DNA of 56,828 nucleotides. Source: Catenulispora rubra (GTDB taxonomy: Bacteria; Actinomycetota; Actinomycetes; Streptomycetales; Catenulisporaceae). Every line of letters begins with the position of its first letter. Position 1 is the first letter of the stretch. Both the position numbers and the translations under genes were made by a program. A model generated the notes under the pieces. The model searched no databases and was not told where the DNA came from. It saw only the letters and a program-made list of their open reading frames with translations. The stretch covers positions 1 through 56,828 of the forward strand of contig NZ_JAACYW010000042.1 of the NCBI RefSeq assembly GCF_015356825.1. Reading direction: 5' to 3'. Of this stretch, positions 49,587-56,828 are shown piece after piece.

Positions 49587-50906
49587 GTGCGGATCACCGT
49601 GATCGGCACCGGCTACCTCGGTGTCACCCACGCCGCCTGTATGGCCGCGCTCGGCTTCGAGGTGATGGGGCTGGACGTCGACGTGGAGAAGGTCGCCGCC
49701 CTGGCCGCCGGCCACGTCCCGTTCTACGAGCCCGGCCTGGAGGACCTGCTGCGCGAGCAGATCGCCGCCGGCCGGCTGTCCTTCACCTCCGATCACGCCG
49801 AGCTGGCCGCCTGGGCCGGCGAGGGCGCGCTGCACTTCGTCTGCGTGGGCACGCCGCAGAAGAAGGGCGAGTACGCCGCCGACATGACCTATGTCGACGC
49901 CGCGTTCGAGACCCTGGCCCGGTCGGTCGCGCACCAGGGCCGCTCGCTGCTGATCGGCAAGTCCACGGTCCCGGTCGGCACCGCCTCCCGGATCGCCGAC
50001 CGGATCGCCGAGCTGGCGCCGAACGCCGAGGTGGCGTGGAACCCCGAGTTCCTGCGCGAGGGCCACGCCGTGCACGACACGCTGCACCCGGACCGCCTGG
50101 TCGTCGGCGTGCGGTCGGAGCAGGCCGAAGCCGACCTGCGCCGGGTCTACGCGCGGCTGCTGGCGGAGAACGTACCGCTGGTGGTCACCGACTTCCCGAC
50201 CGCCGAGCTGGTCAAGGTCTCCGCCAACTCCTTCCTGGCGGTCAAGATCTCCTTCATCAACGCCATGGCCGAGGTGTGCGAGGCGGCCGGCGCCGACGTC
50301 ATGCAGCTGGCCGAGGCGCTGTCCCACGACCCGCGCATCGGCCACCGCTTCCTGGTCCCGGGCCTCGGCTTCGGCGGCGGCTGCCTGCCCAAGGACATCC
50401 GGGCGTTCATGGCCCGGGCCGGCGAGCTCGGCGTGGACCAGGCCCTGGCCTTCCTCAAGGAGGTCGACGCCATCAACATGCGGCGCCGGGTCCGGACCGT
50501 GGACCTGGCCCGCGAGCAGTGCGACGGCTCCCTGCTGGGCAAGCGCGTCGCGGTCTGGGGCGCGGCGTTCAAGCCGGAGTCCGACGACATCCGCGACTCC
50601 CCCGCCCTGAACGTCGCGGCGTCGATAAACCTGCAGGGCGCGCAGGTCACGGTCTACGACCCGAAGGCCACGGACAACGCGCGCAAGATGTACCCGACCC
50701 TGTCCTACGCCGACTCGGCGATGGAGGCGGCGGACCAGGCGGACGTGATCCTGCACCTCACCGAGTGGCAGGAGTTCCGGGACCTCGACCCGGTGGCGGT
50801 TCGCACCCAGGTGCGACAGACCCGGATCATCGACGGCCGCAACGCGCTGGACGCGACGGCCTGGCGGAGCGCGGGCTGGACGTACCGGGCCCTGGGCCGG
50901 CCGTAA
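49587..50906 (+). CDS. ugd: UDP-glucose 6-dehydrogenase
   Basis: A 439-residue dehydrogenase. The Rossmann motif VIGTGYLGVTHAACMAALGFEVMGLDVD starts at residue 4, GKSTVPVGT and WNPEFLREGHAVHD follow, and the catalytic Cys lies in GFGGGCLPKDI (C266). FGGGCLPKD is typical of UDP-glucose enzymes rather than the UDP-GlcNAc type at 15751. It would make UDP-glucuronate for glycan assembly. GTG start with CGGAG 7 nt upstream. Monocistronic, with no neighbouring sugar genes. Confidence 0.9.
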   Translation: MRITVIGTGYLGVTHAACMAALGFEVMGLDVDVEKVAALAAGHVPFYEPGLEDLLREQIAAGRLSFTSDHAELAAWAGEGALHFVCVGTPQKKGEYAADMTYVDAAFETLARSVAHQGRSLLIGKSTVPVGTASRIADRIAELAPNAEVAWNPEFLREGHAVHDTLHPDRLVVGVRSEQAEADLRRVYARLLAENVPLVVTDFPTAELVKVSANSFLAVKISFINAMAEVCEAAGADVMQLAEALSHDPRIGHRFLVPGLGFGGGCLPKDIRAFMARAGELGVDQALAFLKEVDAINMRRRVRTVDLAREQCDGSLLGKRVAVWGAAFKPESDDIRDSPALNVAASINLQGAQVTVYDPKATDNARKMYPTLSYADSAMEAADQADVILHLTEWQEFRDLDPVAVRTQVRQTRIIDGRNALDATAWRSAGWTYRALGRP

Positions 50907-51185
50907 CCGGCCAGGCGGGTCGGCAGAGGCAGCCAGGCCAGGCTGGTTCGGCCGCATTAGCCGATCAAGGGCGGGCACCGCTAGGCGACCCGCTCCTCTT
51001 TACATCTCTTTCACCGCGATCCCGCGTTGTAAGACATCCGAGCAATCCCACTACCGCTTAGAGAAACTTACCCGCCGTAGCATTGAGACGGGCCCGGACG
51101 CACGGCGTGGGAAGGCTCCGCAGGAGACGACCCACGACAGCTGTTCGGACGCGCAACGATACTTCTACAACAGGGCGGGTTCCCC
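50907..51185 (+). promoter_or_regulatory. Region upstream of korA
   Basis: 279 nt without a gene. TAGCAT (51078-51083) is a possible -10; no good -35 was found. Short GC-rich inverted repeats follow the dehydrogenase stop and may terminate it. Confidence 0.3.
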
Positions 51186-53081
51186 ATGACCAAGCAGGTT
51201 GAGAAGGTAGACCGGGTCATCATCCGTTTCGCCGGCGACTCCGGCGACGGTATGCAGCTCACCGGTGACCGGTTCACCTCCGAGACCGCGGCGTTCGGCA
51301 ACGACCTGTCGACGCTGCCCGACTTCCCCGCGGAGATCCGGGCCCCCGCCGGGACCCTGCCCGGCGTGTCCGCGTTCCAGCTGCACTTCGCCGACCACGA
51401 CATCCTCACCCCCGGCGACGCGCCGGACGTGCTGGTGGCGATGAACCCGGCGGCGCTGAAGGCGAACCTGAAGGACGTCCCGCGCGGCGGCACGGTCATC
51501 GTCAACACCGACGAGTTCACGCCCCGCGCGCTGACCAAGGTCGGCTACGCCGCCGACCCGCTGGAGGACGGCTCGCTGGACGGCTACAAGGTGCACAGGG
51601 TCGCGCTGACCACGCAGACGGTCAAGGTCCTGGAGGGCCACGACATCTCCCGCAAGGACGCCGAGCGGGCGAAGAACATGTATTCGCTCGGCCTGCTGTC
51701 CTGGCTCTACCACCGGCCCACCGAGGCCACGGTGGCGTTCCTGGAGAAGAAGTTCGCCAAGAAGCCGGCCATAGCGGCCGCGAACGTGGCGGCGTTCCGC
51801 GCCGGGTGGAACTACGGGGAGACGACCGAGGACTTCGTCGTCTCCTACGAGATCGCCCCGGCCCCGATGCCGAAGGGCACCTACCGGAACATCCACGGCA
51901 ACCTGGCCCTGGCCTACGGCCTGATCGCGGCCGGCCACCAGAGCGGGCTGCCGATGTTCCTCGGCGCCTACCCGATCACCCCGGCCTCGGACATCCTGCA
52001 CGAGCTGAGCAAGCACAAGAACCACGGCGTGCGGACCTTCCAGGCCGAGGACGAGATCGCCGGCATCGGCGCGGCCCTGGGCGCCAGCTTCGGCGGGTCG
52101 CTCGGCGTGACCACCACCTCCGGCCCCGGCATCGCGCTGAAGGGCGAGACCATCGGCCTGGCGGTGAGCCTGGAGCTGCCGCTGGTCATCTGCGACATCC
52201 AGCGCGGCGGCCCGAGCACCGGCCTGCCGACCAAGACCGAGCAGTCCGACCTGCTCCTGGCCATGTTCGGGCGCAACGGCGAGGCCCCGGTGCCGATCGT
52301 GGCGCCGCGCTCCCCGGCGGACTGCTTCGACGCCGCCGTGGAGGCCGTGCGGATCGCCGTCACCTACCGCACCCCGGTGTTCCTGCTCTCCGACGGCTAC
52401 CTGGCCAACGGCTCGGAGCCCTGGCACATCCCGGACGTCGCCGACCTGCCGGAGATCGCCCCGAACTTCGCCGCCGGCCCGAACAAGGTGCTGGAGGACG
52501 GCAGCGAGGTGTTCTGGCCGTTCCTGCGCGACCCGCAGACCCTGGCCCGGCCGTGGGCCGTCCCCGGCACCCCGGGCCTGGAGCACCGGATCGGCGGCAT
52601 CGAGAAGCAGGACGGCACCGGCAACATCTCCTACGACCCGGCGAACCACGACCTGATGGTCCGGACCCGCGCGGCCAAGGTGGCCGGTATCGACGTCCCC
52701 GAGCTGGAGGTCGACACTGGGTCCGATTCAAATTCAGGCTCCGGCGAGGCGAAGGTCCTGGTCCTGGGCTGGGGCTCGACCTACGGTCCGATCCAGGCCG
52801 CCTGCCGCCAGGTCCGGCGTGGCGGGCAGGCCGTCGCACATGCGCACTTGCGCCACTTGAACCCCTTCCCGGAGAATCTCGGGCGCATACTGAAGGAGTA
52901 CGACAGAGTGCTCATCCCCGAGATGAACCTCGGGCAGCTCTCCATGCTCATCCGCGCCCGCTACCTCGTGGACGCGGTCGGCTACAACCAGGTGCGCGGC
53001 CTGCCCTTCAAGGCGGCTGAGCTGGCCGGAGTGATCAAGGATCTGATCGAGTCGGACGCGGTTGACAAGGTGGGGGTCTGA
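51186..53081 (+). CDS. korA: 2-oxoacid:ferredoxin oxidoreductase, alpha subunit (gamma-alpha fusion)
   Basis: A 631-residue subunit. The N-terminal gamma domain (about 10-190) has VIIRFAGDSGDGMQLTG and PAEIRAPAGTLPGVS. The alpha pyrimidine-binding domain follows with GAYPITPASDILHEL, the AEDEIAGIGAALGASFGG segment and QRGGPSTGLPTKTEQSDLL. The C-terminal domain ends with LIPEMNLGQLSMLIRARY. With KorB it should oxidatively decarboxylate 2-oxoglutarate, or a related oxoacid, to the acyl-CoA, passing electrons to ferredoxin. Residues 515-530 carry a short Ser/Asn/Gly-rich insert. ATG at 51186; ribosome site weak (AGGGCGGG). Confidence 0.93.
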   Translation: MTKQVEKVDRVIIRFAGDSGDGMQLTGDRFTSETAAFGNDLSTLPDFPAEIRAPAGTLPGVSAFQLHFADHDILTPGDAPDVLVAMNPAALKANLKDVPRGGTVIVNTDEFTPRALTKVGYAADPLEDGSLDGYKVHRVALTTQTVKVLEGHDISRKDAERAKNMYSLGLLSWLYHRPTEATVAFLEKKFAKKPAIAAANVAAFRAGWNYGETTEDFVVSYEIAPAPMPKGTYRNIHGNLALAYGLIAAGHQSGLPMFLGAYPITPASDILHELSKHKNHGVRTFQAEDEIAGIGAALGASFGGSLGVTTTSGPGIALKGETIGLAVSLELPLVICDIQRGGPSTGLPTKTEQSDLLLAMFGRNGEAPVPIVAPRSPADCFDAAVEAVRIAVTYRTPVFLLSDGYLANGSEPWHIPDVADLPEIAPNFAAGPNKVLEDGSEVFWPFLRDPQTLARPWAVPGTPGLEHRIGGIEKQDGTGNISYDPANHDLMVRTRAAKVAGIDVPELEVDTGSDSNSGSGEAKVLVLGWGSTYGPIQAACRQVRRGGQAVAHAHLRHLNPFPENLGRILKEYDRVLIPEMNLGQLSMLIRARYLVDAVGYNQVRGLPFKAAELAGVIKDLIESDAVDKVGV

Positions 53082-53087
53082 ACAACC

Positions 53088-54107
53088 ATGCCTGAACTTC
53101 TCAAGCTGACAACCAAGGACTTCAAGACCGACCAGGAAGTGCGCTGGTGCCCCGGCTGCGGGGACTACGCGATCCTGGCGGCGGTCCAGGGCTTCATGCC
53201 GTCCCTGGGCATCTCCCGCGAGGACATCGTGTTCGTCTCGGGCATCGGCTGCTCCTCGCGCTTCCCGTATTACATGAACACCTACGGGATGCACTCCATC
53301 CACGGCCGCGCCCCGGCGATCGCCACCGGGCTGGCCGCCTCCCGGCCGGACCTGTCGGTGTGGGTGGTCACCGGCGACGGCGACGCGCTGTCCATCGGCG
53401 GCAACCACCTGATCCACGCGCTGCGCCGGAACGTCAATCTGAAGATCCTGCTGTTCAACAACCGGATCTACGGCCTGACCAAGGGGCAGTACTCGCCGAC
53501 CTCGGAACTGGGCAAGATCACCAAGAGCACGCCGTACGGGTCGCTGGACGCCCCGTTCAACCCGGTGTCGCTGGCCCTGGGCGCCGAGGCGACCTTCGTG
53601 GCCCGGACCATCGACTCCGACCGCAAGCACCTCACCTCGGTGCTCCAGGCCGCGGCCGAGCACCAGGGCACGGCGCTGATCGAGATCTACCAGAACTGCA
53701 ACATCTTCAACGACGGCGCCTTCGAGAACCTGAAGGACAACTCGGTCCGGGACCGGCACCTCATCCGTTTGGAGCACGGCCAGCCGATCGCGTTCGGTCC
53801 GGACGACGAGCGCTATGGCATCGTGCGGATGCCGGACGCCACCCTGAAGGTGGTGCCGCTGGAGCAGGCCGGGGACGCCGTGCTGATCCACGACGCGCAC
53901 ACCCCGGAGCCGGACCTGGCCTTCGCCCTGTCCCGGCTGCCCGACCCGGCGACGCTGTCCCCGACCCCGATCGGCGTCTTCCGGGACGTCACCCGGCCGA
54001 CGTACGACCAGCTGATGGCCGACCAGCTCGACGACGCCGCGCGCACCCTCGGCTCGGGCAAGCTCGACGAGCTCCTGCACGGGTCCGACACGTGGACGGT
54101 CTCGTGA
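53088..54107 (+). CDS. korB: 2-oxoacid:ferredoxin oxidoreductase, beta subunit
   Basis: A 339-residue TPP-binding subunit. VRWCPGCGDYAIL supplies cluster/TPP-site cysteines, SGIGCSSRFPYYMNTYGMHSIHGRA and the TPP/Mg motif TGDGDALSIGGNHLIHALRRN follow, and IYGLTKGQYSPTSE is diagnostic. It starts 6 nt after korA and a terminator follows. The enzyme gives actinobacteria an alternative to 2-oxoglutarate dehydrogenase. Confidence 0.94.
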   Translation: MPELLKLTTKDFKTDQEVRWCPGCGDYAILAAVQGFMPSLGISREDIVFVSGIGCSSRFPYYMNTYGMHSIHGRAPAIATGLAASRPDLSVWVVTGDGDALSIGGNHLIHALRRNVNLKILLFNNRIYGLTKGQYSPTSELGKITKSTPYGSLDAPFNPVSLALGAEATFVARTIDSDRKHLTSVLQAAAEHQGTALIEIYQNCNIFNDGAFENLKDNSVRDRHLIRLEHGQPIAFGPDDERYGIVRMPDATLKVVPLEQAGDAVLIHDAHTPEPDLAFALSRLPDPATLSPTPIGVFRDVTRPTYDQLMADQLDDAARTLGSGKLDELLHGSDTWTVS

Positions 54108-54198
54108 GAGGTCGATGACACTCCCCCGTTCGGCCCTGCCGGACGATGAGTTCGACCGCGATGCGACAGTCCTGGTCGCAAACGCAGAGCTCATGATC

Positions 54199-54236
54199 GG
54201 GAGCGCCCCTCCCCGCTCGCGGGCAGGGGCGTTCCC
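54199..54236 (+). terminator. Terminator after korAB
   Basis: Arms 54199-54210 and 54225-54236 pair over 12 bp with one G-T pair, around a 14-nt loop. Confidence 0.7.
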
Positions 54237-54366
54237 GTTGGCGCAAACGAAATGCAAACGCCCTCAAGTTGGATGATCTGATCTCCGAGGTGATAGGACA
54301 GACCTTCGGCATGGGCATAGGGACCATGTTGGTCCTTTGTATCCCGCCGAGATGAGGCAACTTGCG

Positions 54367-56814
54367 ATGAGCAGAACCAGCACGGCCGCGCCGAAGCCGG
54401 CCGGCGCGGGGGCGAGCGCGGTACCTGTCGCGGCGCCCGGGGCCCTGGCCCCGGACGTCAACCTTCCCGAGTCGCTGGGCTACCGGGTCAAGAAGAAGAT
54501 TCTCGGGAAGCCTCTGGTCAACGACGAGCTGCACGGGGAGAAGCTCAACAACCCGACCGCGCTCGGGATCATGGGCATCGACATGATCTCCTCCTCGGCG
54601 TACGGCTCCGAGCAGATGCTCACGCAGCTCATCCCTTACTTCGGCGCGCTGGGCTTCATGCTGGTCATGCCGATCACCGGCGTGATTCTGGGCATGCTGA
54701 TCCTGCTGACCCTGTGCTACCGGGACGTGGTCTCGGTGTACACCAAGGCCGGCGGGTCCTACGTGGTGGCCCGCGACAACTTCGGCCCGAAGATCGCCCA
54801 GATCGCCGCGGTCGCGCTGATGATCGACTACGTGGTGACGGTCGCGGTCCAGATCTCGGCCGGCACCGACGCCATCGCCTCCTACCTGGCGATCACCTTC
54901 TCCGTGGACATCACCAGCTGGAAGCTGTGGATCACGGTGGCCGTGGTCCTGCTGCTCTGCTACGGCAACCTGCGCGGGGTCAAGGAGGCGGGCAAGCTGT
55001 TCGCCTCCCCGGCGTACGTCTACATCGTCCTGGTCGGGATCACCCTGATCCTGGGCGTCGTGCAGCTGGCCACCGGCACCCTGCACCACGCCACGAACGC
55101 GCACGACACCACCAGCTACGGCGGGATCGTGCAGGTCGGCGGGCACACCAACTTCCTGCTCACGGCCGGGGCGGCGCTGGCGCTGCTGCGCGGCTTCGCC
55201 AACGGCGGGTCGTCGCTGACCGGTCTGGAGGCCGTCTCGAACGGCATCTCGGTGTTCAAGAAGCCGGCCGGCGCCAACGCCCGCAAGACGCTGACCGCCA
55301 TGTCGGTCATCCTGGGCTCGCTGGTGCTGGGCGTCTCGATCCTGGCCTGGCAGATGAAGACCTACCCCTACACCAACGGCGCGCCGACCGTCCTGGCGCA
55401 GATCACGCACCTGGTGTGGGGCAAGAACGCGGTCGGCGGCGTGATGATCACCCTGGTCCAGATCGCCACCGCGCTGATCCTGTACACCGGCGGCAACACC
55501 TCCTTCAGCGGCTTCCCGTTCCTGGTCTCCTACGTCGCCGACGACTCGTTCCTGCCGCGCCAGCTGCGCACCCGCGGCCACCGCCTGGCGTTCTCCAACG
55601 GCATCATCGTGCTGACGATCCTGTCACTGGTCCTGATCGTCGCGATGGGCGGCAACCTGACCAAGCTGGTGTCGCTGTACGCGATCGGGGTGTTCACCGG
55701 CTTCGTGATGGCCGCGACCGGCCTGTTCAAATACCACTGGATCCGCAACGAACCACGCCGCACGTGGAAGCTGTTCGTCAACGGCTCGGCCGCGGTGTGC
55801 TCGCTGGCCGTCGTCCTGATCTTCGCCGTCACCAAGTTCACCGAGGGCGCGTGGCTGGTGGTGGTGGTCTTCCCGCCGGCGGTGTTCGGCCTCATCCAGC
55901 TGAACAAGCGCTACCGCCGCGAGGCCGACGCGCTGGCGAACACCCCGGCCTCGGCCCTGCTCCCGACCCGCACGGAAACCTCGGTCATGGTCCTGGTCGA
56001 CTCGGTGGACCTGGCCGTGATCAAGACCCTGCGCTACGCCCGCTCCCTGCGCCCGACGGAGCTCCGGGCGGTGCACCTGATGGTGGACAACGTCTACGCC
56101 GAGCAGCTGCGCAACCAGTGGGACGCCTCCCAGGCGGCGGACATCCCGCTGGAGGTCATCGAGGTCCCGGACCGCCGCATCCGCCGCGCGGCGATGGAAC
56201 TGGCCGCCCGCGAGACGGCGGACGGCTACGAGGTGACGGTCCTGCTCCCCCGCCGCACGTACTCGCCGGTCGCAGGCCGCCTGCTCCACGACCGCACGGC
56301 GGACCGCCTGGCCGAGGTCCTCTCGACCCTGCCGCACGTGGTGGCCACGATCGTGCCCTTCGACGTCGTCGAGGCCATCGAGGAACTGGAGCTGGCCGAG
56401 AAGGGCCACAAGAGCAAGATCCGCGAGGCCGAGGGCACCGGAGCCGCCAAGCCCCGCTCCACGAAGAAGATGCTCCTCGACGCCGAATGCGCCAGCATCC
56501 CGGACCCCGGCCACGGCGTCCCGGTCCCGCTGACCCCGATCGGCACAGTCCAGTGGCGCCAGCGCGCAGCGGTCGAAGGCCGCATCAGATCGGTGGCGGT
56601 ATCCCCGGTGAAGGGCTCCCCCGCCCTGGAAGCCGAACTCTACGACTCCTCCGGCGGCATCACCCTGGTGTTCTACGGCCGCCGCTCGATCCCCGGCATC
56701 GAGCCGGGCGCGAGCATGCGCGTCGAGGGCATGGTCGGCGAGATGGAGGGGCACCTGGCGATGGCGAACCCGACGTACAAGCTGCTGCCGCGCGAGTACG
56801 GGGACGACGAGTAG
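54367..56814 (+). CDS. APC-superfamily (KimA-like) transporter with C-terminal OB-fold domain
   Basis: An 815-residue protein. About 12 helices (residues 60-520) form the transporter: MGIDMISSSAYGSEQML, YTKAGGSYVVARDNFGP, NTSFSGFPFLVSYVADDSFLPRQL and RRTWKLFVNGSAA resemble KimA/YdaO potassium importers. A cytoplasmic UspA-like domain follows (about 545-680; SVMVLVDSVDLAVIKTLRYARSL). The last 95 residues (RQRAAVEGRIRSVAVSP, SPALEAELYDSSGGITLVFYGRRSIPGIEPG) look like an OB-fold protein that is a separate gene near such transporters in streptomycetes. ATG at 54367 chosen over a TTG at 54337 and an ATG at 54352, on the GAGG at 54353-54358. Substrate is inferred to be K+ or an amino acid. Confidence 0.8.
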   Translation: MSRTSTAAPKPAGAGASAVPVAAPGALAPDVNLPESLGYRVKKKILGKPLVNDELHGEKLNNPTALGIMGIDMISSSAYGSEQMLTQLIPYFGALGFMLVMPITGVILGMLILLTLCYRDVVSVYTKAGGSYVVARDNFGPKIAQIAAVALMIDYVVTVAVQISAGTDAIASYLAITFSVDITSWKLWITVAVVLLLCYGNLRGVKEAGKLFASPAYVYIVLVGITLILGVVQLATGTLHHATNAHDTTSYGGIVQVGGHTNFLLTAGAALALLRGFANGGSSLTGLEAVSNGISVFKKPAGANARKTLTAMSVILGSLVLGVSILAWQMKTYPYTNGAPTVLAQITHLVWGKNAVGGVMITLVQIATALILYTGGNTSFSGFPFLVSYVADDSFLPRQLRTRGHRLAFSNGIIVLTILSLVLIVAMGGNLTKLVSLYAIGVFTGFVMAATGLFKYHWIRNEPRRTWKLFVNGSAAVCSLAVVLIFAVTKFTEGAWLVVVVFPPAVFGLIQLNKRYRREADALANTPASALLPTRTETSVMVLVDSVDLAVIKTLRYARSLRPTELRAVHLMVDNVYAEQLRNQWDASQAADIPLEVIEVPDRRIRRAAMELAARETADGYEVTVLLPRRTYSPVAGRLLHDRTADRLAEVLSTLPHVVATIVPFDVVEAIEELELAEKGHKSKIREAEGTGAAKPRSTKKMLLDAECASIPDPGHGVPVPLTPIGTVQWRQRAAVEGRIRSVAVSPVKGSPALEAELYDSSGGITLVFYGRRSIPGIEPGASMRVEGMVGEMEGHLAMANPTYKLLPREYGDDE

Positions 56815-56828
56815 CGGGTGGTGGGTGG

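Noticed and set aside
49271..49602. Short plus- and minus-strand ORFs before ugd
   Set aside because: No ribosome sites, mixed codon bias and no homology; treated as intergenic.
54237..54366. c-di-AMP (ydaO) riboswitch before the KimA-like transporter
   Set aside because: The 130-nt leader is too short and shows none of the conserved purine-rich blocks.

Overview
The window reads as chromosome of a high-GC actinomycete. Codons end overwhelmingly in G or C, GTG and TTG starts are common, neighbouring genes often overlap by 4 nt (GTGA or ATGA), and the families present (KorAB, SigE-like and ECF sigma factors, YegP-like proteins, Uma2) fit that group. A Catenulispora-like organism is a guess; nothing here fixes the genus. 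No tRNA, rRNA, insertion sequence, phage gene or CRISPR array was found.

Positions 1-30000 are a surface-polysaccharide locus, mostly on the minus strand. It encodes five enzymes that together match the WbpA-WbpB-WbpE-WbpD-WbpI route from UDP-GlcNAc to UDP-2,3-diacetamido-mannuronic acid. It also has a two-component ABC exporter (Wzm/Wzt type), five GT4-type and two further related glycosyltransferases, two GT2 enzymes, a GT-C membrane transferase, and a translationally coupled polyprenyl-phosphate GT2/YfhO pair. A small island at 13.6-15.4 kb interrupts it, with a predicted 47-residue secreted peptide, an unknown protein and a divergent LuxR-type regulator. Other interruptions are a membrane-anchored protein next to a SigE-like sigma gene broken by an internal deletion (17.2-19.0 kb) and a lone Uma2 gene (25.7-26.2 kb).

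Positions 30000-36900 hold housekeeping and regulatory genes: an ACT protein, a hotdog thioesterase, a small membrane protein, a short STAS-like ORF, an ECF sigma factor with a SnoaL-like tail, a NarL-type two-component system and glutaminase. The thioesterase and the histidine kinase share an identical 17-nt start region that looks leaderless.

Positions 36941-47761 form a phosphate-uptake (Pst-type) cluster on the minus strand. From upstream to downstream it runs: secreted PstS-like protein, secreted beta-rich protein, 867-residue tethered binding protein, PstC, PstA, C-terminally membrane-anchored PstS, a sortase-fold protein without the catalytic His and Cys, and PstB. Four to five tandem copies of a 19-bp repeat lie about 370 nt upstream of the first gene. 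This combination is the most unusual system in the window.

Positions 48451-56814 hold two adjacent YegP-like genes, UDP-glucose dehydrogenase, the 2-oxoacid:ferredoxin oxidoreductase pair korAB, and an APC/KimA-like transporter whose C-terminus carries an OB-fold domain.
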